From Simmondsia chinensis (Eukaryota; Streptophyta; Magnoliopsida; Caryophyllales; Simmondsiaceae), in the NCBI GenBank assembly GCA_018398585.1, contig JAGTTD010000010.1, positions 20,830,005 through 20,894,004 on the forward strand: DNA of 64,000 nt, given 5' to 3'. The translations under genes and the position numbers were made by a program. Below are positions 55,706 through 64,000 of this stretch, piece after piece. Each line of letters begins with the position of its first letter. Position 1 is the first letter of the stretch. The notes under the pieces are model-generated. The model worked only from the letters and a program-made list of their open reading frames with translations, was not told the origin of the DNA and searched no databases.

Positions 55706-57469
55706 GTGGTCGCTGTATATGTGAAAACAAAATAAATGTGGAAAACGAACTCACCGTGACTAGGGAGTGAGCCTAATTACAAACCACACATCTTTGACCT
55801 CAACCCCTTACTGTTTCAGGAGAAAAGGTTGTGATATGTTGGTGTATTCTACTTTGGTTATACCATCAATTTTGCTTACGCTTTAATTAAGAAGACTTTG
55901 TTAAATGTTTTTGTGGAAATTTTTTTTTTACGTATTTTTATGATAGAAAATTAAAAAGATATGGATCTAACTAAAATTGCACTTACAGTGATGGAGCAAG
56001 GCCCATAGAAACCTTTTCTCATACACTTAAAAGTTTGGAACTGGGGTGGAGACAAATCCAAGAGCTTAGCAATTCACTTACAAGCCTCGAGTCAATCAGG
56101 TTTTGAAGCCTGGCACCCTTGACTTATAATAACTCGAATGAGTTTAGGTCTGACAAGATTAAGACGGAGCAAACTATATTCAGGTCACTAGGCTAGAACC
56201 AACGCAATCAAGGGATAGGCCTTGGCTATCAAAGCCCTAATCAAGGGCGGAACTTAAGCTGACTTGACTTATCAAGCAGTGACAATAGTATTAAGACCAA
56301 TGCAATAAAGGGACCAACCTTGGCCGTCAAAACCTTAAACTAAAGCCTCAAATAGCAACTTGTCAATTTATGGGAATAGATTAAAACTGGAAAGTCATTC
56401 ATAAAGCTCGAGAACTATTACTATGAAGGTAAGTACAGTAAAGATCTACATTACGCTACGCCTAGCTAAGTTATGCTACTGTTAAGGAAAAACACAAGTG
56501 TGCTGTAAAATAAAACATGAAGAAGTTTTGTAATGAGTGTATGTACTACTTTGGAATGACGCAGAGTCCTTTATTTATGGAAAATAAGAAATAATGGCTG
56601 CTCCATCTTTCCCGGCAAGTCCACCCACGTATGGCCACTAAGCTTTCTTCTGCGCACCCGAATCTTCAATTAATGCGCCCTGAATTTAGTATTGGATGGA
56701 AATCCTTGGTTTCCACGTCTGAATTCTTAGCAGATGTCCCTTCTAGAAGCCCCATGTTCTTTTGGATTAAGCTTAATGCCCAAGTAATTGAAATTGTGCT
56801 TTAAGTAACTGCCTTGAGCCTGGGAACCAATTGTCTTACCGCCTTCTTGATAGCCCCTCAAGCTCGAGCTTACTTCACCCCTCAACTATCTCGAGCCTTG
56901 AGTGGCTGATCCCCTTGTCAAGTGCAAGTACCATCTTAGGATGCTAGGCTCGAGTCGTAATTATCTTAGTACTTAAAGGCCTAACTCCCCTCGAGAAGAC
57001 CTTCACTTATTGACTGCGTGGCACTTTTACCAAAATGACGTTATCCCAACTCCCTTGAAATTAGGGCATAAACAAATGCCCCCTTTTAGCCGTTGGTGAA
57101 TTTAAATTTACAACGGGTAAAAATTCGCCTGATTTGACCTTCAATGGCTACTGGGAGCTTGAGAGAGCACTGTATGTCGCTTTCTTTTCTTTCCTGCATG
57201 TCTACAAATGGGATAGTTAGGGCTTTAAAGTCCCACTTTGTTGCTCTGTTCTCTCTCCTTCGTTGTCCATAATGCGCTTCTGCGAATTCTCACCTCTGTT
57301 CTTGAATCACTGAATTCTTGACTCCATCTTTTTTTTTCTTTTGCTTCCTTCTAGTTTATCAACGGCACAAATCTCATTCACCGTTTCTGCTCCCCCTCCT
57401 TAGGTAGACAGTCCCATTGAGCAACTCGCACACTTTCTCCAATCCCCTCATTGACTTAGGACAGTTTGT
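55706..57469. other. Unassigned stretch, probably LTR or flanking repeat
   Basis: No ORF of interest and no RNA gene. CTCGAG-containing motifs recur between 56860 and 57000, as in 11334-11410. A CT-rich stretch at 57180-57300 and the minus-strand Tat fragment that follows suggest decayed gypsy sequence. The first five bases (GTGGT) are the weak right target site of element E. Confidence 0.25.
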
Positions 57470-58307
57470 TTAGCTTCATAGTATTCTAAGTGCCTACTTG
57501 GCATGTCTTCACCTATGAGGGTAGAGGACTCAGTGAACTTGATGTCATGATCCAGAACCTTAGTCTGATGACCATGGTTTCTTCACATCAAGTTCTAGGC
57601 AATTTGTACACATATGCCAACTGAGCCAAGTCGTTGGATACATTTTTGTGCTCCCAAAGAGTACGTTCAAACTACACACCATCGAATTTAGTCAATAGCT
57701 TTTGTACTACTAATAGGTATCGATTCGAGGTATCACTTAAACATTAAATTCCCCCTTTACTTGCAAAATTATCAACTGCGAATCCCCGTTGATGACAACA
57801 TTGAGAACTTGCATTTCTAGGAGAGTTTGAAAGCCAATTATCCATGCCTCATACTCTGCCATGTTGCTACAACATTTATCCACCAAGGTAACAGCCAATT
57901 TAGTGATGATCCCATGAGCAGATTCTATAACGATTTCAACTCTAACACTTAAAGGGGTCGTCGAACCATCAAAAATAGTTTCAAAGGAACCAGTTCTGCC
58001 ACTAGAATCTGTTTGGGTTGTTAGCCAAAAATTTTGCAAAAACTTATCCTTTCACCAACTTTTGTGAGACAAAAACCAACTCAAAGTGAAGTAGAGCTAA
58101 GCTCCATTTATTCAGCCTCCCTCTTAGAAATGGTCTATCTAGCATATACTCGAGGACATCTGTTTGGGCACTCAATTTTATTAATGCATAAAACAATGAT
58201 AAACACAATTTTTCAATTGGTGAATATTTTATTTCACATTCATTCAGGCAATGGCTAAGGTAGAATACAACCAGTTCAAAACCTTGCACATTTCTTATAC
58301 AAGAAAA
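57470..58307 (-). pseudogene. Element L: Tat-type RNase H and second RNase H fragment
   Basis: The minus strand from 58289: QGFELVVFYLSHCLNECEIK, SPIEKLCLSLFYALIKLSAQ, TDVLEYMLDRPFLRGRLNKW, SLALLHFELVFVSQKLVKG, the end of a Tat RNase H. After a frame change, 58020-57737 gives FETIFDGSTTPLSVRVEIVI, CCSNMAEYEAWIIGFQTLLE and VVINGDSQLIILQVKGEFNV, the archaeal-type RNase H with its DG, E and D residues visible. Decayed continuation runs to about 57470. It is cut at 58307 by the LTR of element J and is a different copy from element E. Confidence 0.7.
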
Positions 58308-58648
58308 TGTTGTGATTCAAGATCAACCTTGAATCATAACCTAGGATAATAGAAGAATTTGAGTTGAGAAGTACAAAAATTGAGAGAAGAAGTAGAGAGA
58401 ATTGAGATTGAAGAAGAAGAATCAAATTGCATTCATTTAATGAATCTAATTATAAGGACAAACCAACCTTTTGTACTCCAATCCAACTAATGCCAGTGGA
58501 GCTAAAATATCTAGCAAGACAAGATATAACCTACTTAACTACCTCAGCCACTACGAGTTTGAATGAAGCTTTTCCCACCAAAACCCCTTATTCACATATT
58601 TACAAGAATTGCCACTACTTACAACCTTCTTAAGATTAAATCATGACA
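58308..58648 (-). repeat. Element J 3' LTR
   Basis: 341 bp from TGTTGTGATTCAAG to AATCATGACA, with partly inverted ends. The adjacent ATACCCCCTCCTTTAG is the complement of a polypurine tract. The 5' LTR is not in the window. Confidence 0.75.
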
Positions 58649-58826
58649 ATACCCCCTCCTTTAGAACATTCTTGTCTCAAGAATGAATGGATGGAAATTG
58701 ACTCTTAATGAAACTCAAGCTCTCCCAAGTAGCATCTTCACGATCCAAATTACTCCATTGCACTAATGCCTTCTGACTCTAATTGCCCTGCTGCTGTATC
58801 ACCCTTGATTTTAAGATAGCTGCTGG
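58649..58826 (-). pseudogene. Element J: chromodomain end of pol
   Basis: Minus-strand reading gives QPAAILKSRVIQQQGN, a stop, then SQKALVQWSNLDREDATWES and LSFIKSQFPSIHS. The pattern QW-NL---DATWE is a gypsy chromodomain. The solo LTR K separates it from the integrase piece at 60491. Confidence 0.65.
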
Positions 58827-58831
58827 CTGCT

Positions 58832-60485
58832 TGATGCCTACTTGGTGGCTGCTTAGCAAGTGCACTAAGTTGTATCAAGTAATATAGAAATAAGTAGAGC
58901 ATCGTCCCACGAGGATTGTGATTGAATGAGTATCGAAATTTATAGCTTCAGCACTATTTGAAAGACTAAAATTTGTGGTTTTTTATATAAAATGAAACAG
59001 AATGGAAAAGAATGAAAATGTTCACTGATTTTATGAAAGGTGTGCTGATTTTAAGAATATTTTTATGATTTAATAAGATCCAAGGCATCCGATTTCACTT
59101 AGTTGAATCAATACACCTTTCTATTCTCGATATTAAAGTTCTTATCACGTGTTGATGGTCGAAAACCCTAATTTACTAAATATTCTTTCTTAAGAAATAT
59201 TTAGCATGCTCTTTCACATATTAACTAATCAATATCTTGAATGAATTTAAATAAGAAAAGAGTTTTGAAGATCCATGGTTCTCACCTAAGACCGTACAAA
59301 TCGCGTTAATCTATCTCTATCAGTCGTTCAATTTGTGGTATTTATCACTTTAGTAATCATCATAAATCTTCTCTTAAACTCGTTATGAGTCATTATAGGC
59401 TTTGAATGGTGATCAAGCATTCAAAACTCATGAAGAACAGTGATAAACACTCAAACAGCGCAGTAAACAAACTTTGAATACATTGAATTAGAAAAGAGCG
59501 TATATTACAACTTCGGCTACATCGTCGCCTTGGAAAGACAAATTAGTTCATGGTAGACATAATATAAAGAAAAAATAAAACAAAATCCATGAACTTTAAA
59601 GAAGCAAAGGATAGAAAGAACTTAAAAATGCAAAATTACAAACCAAACTTCTTTTTCCTTCCTTCCTTCTTCTTCCTCTCGATTTTCCTCCCTTTCTCTC
59701 AGCTTTCTATTTGGTTTTTTGGCTGGATGAGATGATAAAACACTTCCACAATGTCCCTATTTATATTACATAAGGTTGGGATTACTTAATATAAAAAATA
59801 TTGCAAGCTTAAAGCCGATTGCATCACCTTGCTGCTATTACTGCCCAGTTTTTGTAACTTGCTGTTCTTGCTCAGTTTTTTCATTTTTTCCTACTTTGTA
59901 CCGCCCAAAATCAGTCTTGACATCATTATGAACATGTTCTTGAAGTGTACAAAGCATCCTTGCGCTTGATTTGTTCATTTGCCACCCATTTTCGCAACTT
60001 GAAGTGAATTGTTTAAGCTTGTTCTTCTTCCTGTGCAACTTGCTGTTCTTGTTTTTTTCTTCAATTTTTTTTAGCTTTACACCACCGAAGTTTAGAGTTT
60101 ACATCAACTTGGATGTGTTAGTGTATTGTTTAATCTATTTTTGCTCTTGATTTTTGTATTTTGTCAGCCCTTTTTGCAATTTGAAGTGAATCATATATGT
60201 TCTTGTTGTTCTTGTTGTAGCCATGTGTTTTACCCAATTTTTTGCTTTTGTTTGATGTATCTTGAATTCACTTGTTGATACTGATGATAAAACCTAGCAA
60301 TATTTAGCACGAATGAGTGTTTTGCAAAAAATAGCAATATGAGCGAAAAAGAGCAATAGCAATAAAAGTTTAATGTAAAATGGTTTGAAAATGAATCAAA
60401 ATGATATGAATATATCAAAATGATATGAATAATTATATACTAAATTAGAACTTACCAAAAAAAAAATGCGAAATTAGACTTATCA
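58832..60485 (-). repeat. Element K: solo LTR, probably Athila-lineage
   Basis: 1654 bp bounded by TGATGCC and GACTTATCA (ends TGAT...ATCA), with target duplications CTGCT (58827-58831) and TTGCT (60486-60490), one transition apart. On the minus strand its end reads GTGCACTTGCTAAGC just before the terminus, wording typical of LTRs that precede Athila-type primer sites (from memory of such LTRs). No gag or pol is present, so unequal recombination between two LTRs is the simplest origin. Short ORFs inside are not supported. Confidence 0.65.
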
Positions 60486-60490
60486 TTGCT

Positions 60491-61113
60491 GCACAATGTC
60501 ACCACTGGCAGCTGCTTCAGGGGGAGAAATTGAACTTACCCTACCATCAACCACATGCTGCTTTCGAAGGGAAACATGGAAGACTAGATGGACAAAAGAA
60601 TCTCGCGGCAGCTCCAATCTATAAGCAACTCTTCCAACCTTCTCCAATACCTTACAAAACCCAAAATAACATGCACTCAGCTTCACACTCTTGTGCATTG
60701 CTACACTTGATTCAGTGTGAGGCTGTAGCTACAAGTATACAAGATCTCCCACCTAAAATGACGTATCAACATGCTTCTTGTCAGTATAAAATTACATCCT
60801 AGCCTGTGCCAATTGTAAGTTATCCTTTTAGCTGCTGGACCAATTGCTTCCTCTGAACCAGCAGTTCAGTAACATCACTAATAGAAGAAGTAGCTCCTTG
60901 CAACACCATTGGAGATGGAGGATCATAACCATAAAGTGCCTTGAAGGGAGTTGTTCCCAAAATAGAATGAGCATGCGAATAAGACAACCACCTGTGCCAT
61001 TGATTGGGAAAGTTTAAGGTCATGCTCCTTAAGTACTACTATAAACACTGATTCTCTCTCTGTGTTTGCCCATCTGACTAAGGGTGATAAGATGGTAAGC
61101 TTCAAGTTCAACT
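60491..61113 (-). pseudogene. Element J: integrase C-terminal part
   Basis: Minus strand: the core end is frame-shifted (AYHLITLSQMGKH against the usual AYHPQSDGQTE), then TLNFPNQWHRWLSYSHAHSI, GTTPFKALYGYDPPSPMVLQ and LVQRKQLVQQLKG. After another shift come GRVAYRLELPRDSFVHLVFH and VSLRKQHVVDGRVS, the GPY/F module end. Element K interrupts after GDIVQQ. Confidence 0.7.
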
Positions 61114-61532
61114 TGAGCTTAACCTTGTGGAAGGATAGGATAGAGAAAGAGTTAAGATGAGAAGAGAAGTGAAAGAGATGAGAAATAGAGAAAGTTAGAT
61201 GAAAGAGAAAAAGATCTCAAAAGTGATATTTTGTATTTTCATTGAACGCGTCAATATTACACTTGAACAAGCTACTTATACACAATCTAGAAACATTGAA
61301 CCAAGACAACTCATGACCGACTTATTAAATCATACAGCCGTCACAATTGACTAGCTTAGACCAACCAACCGACTGAACTAACAATTGAAGAATTGGCGCC
61401 AACTGCACTACTAACCAACTTACAACTCAACCTCATAACGCAGCACATAACTAAAGACTAATACATCAAGCCTTAGCTAGCAAAACAACAACACTTCAGC
61501 AGAATTGAGCCTCATCAAGCAAGATCATAACA
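61114..61532 (-). repeat. Element H 3' LTR (left end approximate)
   Basis: It ends ATCATAACA at 61532 next to a polypurine-tract complement (TTCCCCTCTTCCTG). The stretch AGTTAGATGAAAGAG at about 61191 aligns with the LTRs of A and F. The left end is placed where element J's integrase stops; the first bases of the LTR may be missing. Confidence 0.6.
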
Positions 61533-62234
61533 TTCCCCTCTTCCTGAAAACATTCTTGTCTCAAGAATGAAATGTAGGAAATTGGCTTTTCAAGAACTAT
61601 GGCTCTTCCCAACTTGTAATTTTCTTGCCCAAGTTCTGCCATTAACACACAGTTCCCTTGAATTTGAAACCGCAGTAGGTTGTAATAACAAAGCCCCATT
61701 AGAACCAACTTCAAGAGGTTGAATTGAGTTCTCATGGCCTTTCTTCACCTATTTCTTTAAAAGTGACACATGAAAAATAGGGTGAATGTAAGAGTTAGAA
61801 GGCAATTCCAATTTATAAGCTTCTTTGCCAATTTTCACTAAGATCTTATAGGGCCTAAAGAATCTTGTATGCAACTTAACATTCTTCCTCACAGCCAAGG
61901 TAGTTTGTCTGTATGGCTGAAGCTTCAAATATACCATGCCTCCCACTTGAAAAGCCTTATCCACATGTTTCTTATCTGCGTACAACTTTATCCTAGCCTG
62001 AGCTTGATAAAGATTGTCTTTCAAAAGATGTACCAATTGCTTTCTTTGTTGCAGCAAATCAGTAACCTCAGGTACTGAAGATACCATTTCTTGCAGCATC
62101 AAGGGTGTTGGGGGATCATACCCATACAAGGCCTTGAAGGGAGTAGTTCCAATCGAAGCATGAGCATGAGTGTTATACCAATATTCAGCCAAGGACAACC
62201 ACCTGACCCACACCTTGGGATGACTAAATACCAT
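61533..62234 (-). pseudogene. Element H: integrase C-terminus and chromodomain region
   Basis: The minus-strand frame 62234-61749: WVRWLSLAEYWYNTHAHASI, GTTPFKALYGYDPPTPLMLQ, DNLYQAQARIKLYADKKHVD, VYLKLQPYRQTTLAVRKNVK, the GPY/F-type FFRPYKILVKIGKEAYKLEL and IHPIFHVSLLKK. Beyond a stop, 61735-61540 is a frame-shifted chromodomain remnant. Confidence 0.82.
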
Positions 62235-63129
62235 GCTCCTGAGGTATTATTTTAAGTCATCAATCTATGAATGGTATGAAGAATTAAGAGCCAATGTAGT
62301 CCCTAACAGATTGAATAACTCCTTCCAAAAATGACTTATAAAGAGCTTATCTCTATTTGAAACTACGAATTAAGGCAACCCATGAAGCTTGTAAATGTTG
62401 TCAAGGAAGAGTCTTACAAGTTTTTCAGCTGTCACAGGTTTAGCCAAGGCTACAAAGTTGCTAAACTTGGTAAACCGATCCACCACTATATGACTTCCTT
62501 GCCTTCTAATTTTAGCAAACCCTCAATGAAACCCATGCTTATATTTTTCCAAGCACCATTAGGAATAGATATAGGTTAGAGAAGACCTTGATACCTACTA
62601 TCACCCAACTTGGTTTGTTGACGAGTCTTACAAGCTTGAACAAAGTCTTTCACTGCCTTCTTCATACTAGACTAGCTGAAATAGGCTTTAAGCCTTTGAT
62701 ATGTTCCATCAAGCCCTAAATGTCCTCCCTAAGTAGAGTCATGTGAAGCGGTAATAATTTGCTACCTTAGGTAAGTGGAGCTTCTAATGTACAACTTGTC
62801 TTTCAGTTTGATAATTCCCTTAACAACAGACACATCTGCATTAGGAGCTATGTTGCTTGTTCTACCAATACTGAATGCAGTTAAACATTCTTGTGCGAAG
62901 TTGCCATTCTCATAGGACTTATGTACTTCTTCAACCTATGATGGAAGAATGAGTGATATTGCTCCATAAAACCCATGCTCAGATTCTTCCATCCCGCGAG
63001 ACAAAGCATCAGCTGCTAAGTTCTCATTTCCCTTCTTGTATTCAATGGCATAATCAAATCCTAACATCTTCATCAAGCCTTTCCTCTGAATTCTTGTAAC
63101 AATTTTCTGCTCATGCAAATACTTTAGGC
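62235..63129 (-). pseudogene. Element H: RNase H end and integrase core, degraded
   Basis: The minus strand 63118-62936 gives [20 protein letters not shown] then [10 protein letters not shown], the RNase H to integrase junction. From 62930 to 62240 the integrase zinc domain and core are only patchily legible (GFIEGLLKLEGKEV, KNISM) with many stops. TAG at 63129 separates it from the RNase H start. Confidence 0.65.
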
Positions 63130-63540
63130 TCTAATGGTCTGTCTTGATGATGAATCGATGCTCATCTAGGTAATGTCTCCATTTATCAATGGCTTGAAGG
63201 ATTGCAAGATACTCCTTCTCATAAGTGGACAATACTCGATGCTTAGGACTTAATGCATGGCTAAGGTAGGCTATTGGCCTTCCTTTCTGTGATAAGACTG
63301 CACCAATGCCATTCCCACAAGCATCTGTTTCCAATACGAACTCCACTGCAAAGTCTGGCATTGCAAGAACAGGCGTTGTACACATAGTAGCCTTTAAAGC
63401 TTCAAATGCTTACTGAGCCTTGTCAGAACACTTGAATGCATCCTTCTTCAACAAATCAATTAGAGGCTTGGCAATTGCTCCATAACCAGCTATAAATTTT
63501 CTATAATAGCCAGTCAAACCCAGGAAACCTCTTAACTGCT
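63130..63540 (-). pseudogene. Element H: RNase H
   Basis: The minus strand from 63385: TTPVLAMPDFAVEFVLETDA, CGNGIGAVLSQKGRPIAYLS, STYEKEYLAILQAIDKWRHY, LDEHRFIIKTDH. The LETDACG and EKEYLA motifs carry the first catalytic acids. The junction with RT at 63540 is frame-shifted. Confidence 0.85.
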
Positions 63541-63996
63541 TCAATGCCACAAGACTGGGCCATCCTTCATTGCCTGAACCTTGGAAGGATCAGTAGAGTC
63601 TCCTTCATGGGAGATCAAATGGCCTAAGTACTCCAATTGAGTCTGAGCAAATGAGCACTTAGCTAGTTTAGCAAATAACTTTTGATTGCGCATTACTAAG
63701 AACACTTCCCTCAAGTGCTTCAGATGATCCACCATGGTAGAGCTGTAAATCAGAATATCATCAAAGAATACCAAGATAAATCTCCTTAAAAATGGCTCAA
63801 ACACATCATTCATCATTGCTTGGAAAGTGGCTGGAGCATTAGTTAAGCCAAAAGGCATAACCACGAACTCAAAATGCCCATGATGAGTTCCAAAGGTAGT
63901 CTTGTACACGTCCTGCTCCATTACTCTGATCTGGTGATAGCCCTGTCTCATATCCAGCTTGGAAAAGCAGCGTGCACCCTGCAACTCATCCAACAA
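63541..63996 (-). pseudogene. Element H: reverse transcriptase (partial)
   Basis: The minus strand starts at the window edge: [60 protein letters not shown] and the intact catalytic box [10 protein letters not shown], ending [20 protein letters not shown]. No stop for 151 codons, then a frameshift before RNase H. The fingers domain is outside the window. Confidence 0.9.
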
Positions 63997-64000
63997 GTCA

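Larger units (their letters stand above)
58308..61113 (-). mobile_element. Element J: Ty3/gypsy chromovirus, 3' part only, interrupted by K and H
   Basis: 3' LTR, polypurine tract, chromodomain (58649-58826), a jump across K, then integrase (60491-61113) in plausible continuation on the minus strand. At about 61113 the integrase core breaks off where the LTR of element H begins. Inserted into the Tat fragment L. Confidence 0.65.
61533..64000 (-). mobile_element. Element H: Ty3/gypsy retrotransposon, runs off the window
   Basis: A minus-strand interior with pol domains in normal order (RT at the right edge, then RNase H, integrase and chromodomain leftward) ending in the 3' LTR at 61114-61532. 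The 5' LTR and gag lie beyond 64000. It is inserted in the integrase of element J. Several stops and frameshifts show that it is not active. Confidence 0.75.

Noticed and set aside
15054..55710. GCAGT/GTGGT as a firm target duplication for element E
   Set aside because: Only three of five bases match; E is supported by its LTRs and interior, not by this duplication.

Overview
This window is plant nuclear DNA, most likely from a eudicot. It is almost entirely nested LTR retrotransposons, with one MITE, one tRNA-derived SINE and two LINE-derived pieces. I see no convincing host gene, rRNA, functional tRNA or CRISPR array. The plant call rests on Ty3/gypsy chromoviruses with chromodomains, a Tat-type gypsy with a second (archaeal-type) RNase H, a SIRE-type Ty1/copia with an envelope-like ORF, an Athila-like solo LTR, and initiator-tRNA-Met primer sites. 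Element letters A-M are my own labels.

Left block (1-11135): element A is an old Ty3/gypsy on the minus strand with its 5' LTR at 10776-11135. A LINE 3' end (1-222) interrupts its pol. A Ty1/copia with 2.2-kb LTRs (B, 2369-10650, target duplication CATTT) is inserted exactly at A's gag start codon. From 11136 to 15058 lie a probable solo LTR with an array of TGTCGACA palindromes (M), a Tourist-like MITE (12824-13310) and the tail of a degraded copia element.

Central block (15059-55705): one old Tat-type gypsy on the minus strand (E), with LTRs of about 3.6 kb, has been stretched to about 40.6 kb by later insertions. Its 3' LTR holds a gag-only element (D, 17540-26696), whose own 5' LTR holds a young chromovirus (C, 17617-23280). 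That same E LTR also carries a LINE-derived insertion. E's gag is split by a SIRE-type copia (G, 36300-46355) and by a non-autonomous 4.8-kb element (F, 46986-51756). E's 5' LTR carries a SINE. Target duplications are exact for B, C and F, differ by one base for D and G, and match only weakly for E itself.

Right block (55706-64000): an unassigned stretch is followed by a Tat-type RNase H fragment (L), cut by the 3' LTR of a minus-strand gypsy (J). J carries a solo LTR (K, 58832-60485) and is then cut by another minus-strand gypsy (H) that runs off the window.

All coding regions are broken by stops, frameshifts or catalytic substitutions. C is closest to intact: one 4.6-kb frame with four in-frame stops and LTRs that differ at about 8 of 470 positions. 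The least explained signals are 12-bp GTGTCGACACAC palindromes spaced at multiples of 21 bp in two unrelated LTR promoters and before the envelope-like ORF, and the unrecognised, internally duplicated protein of element F.
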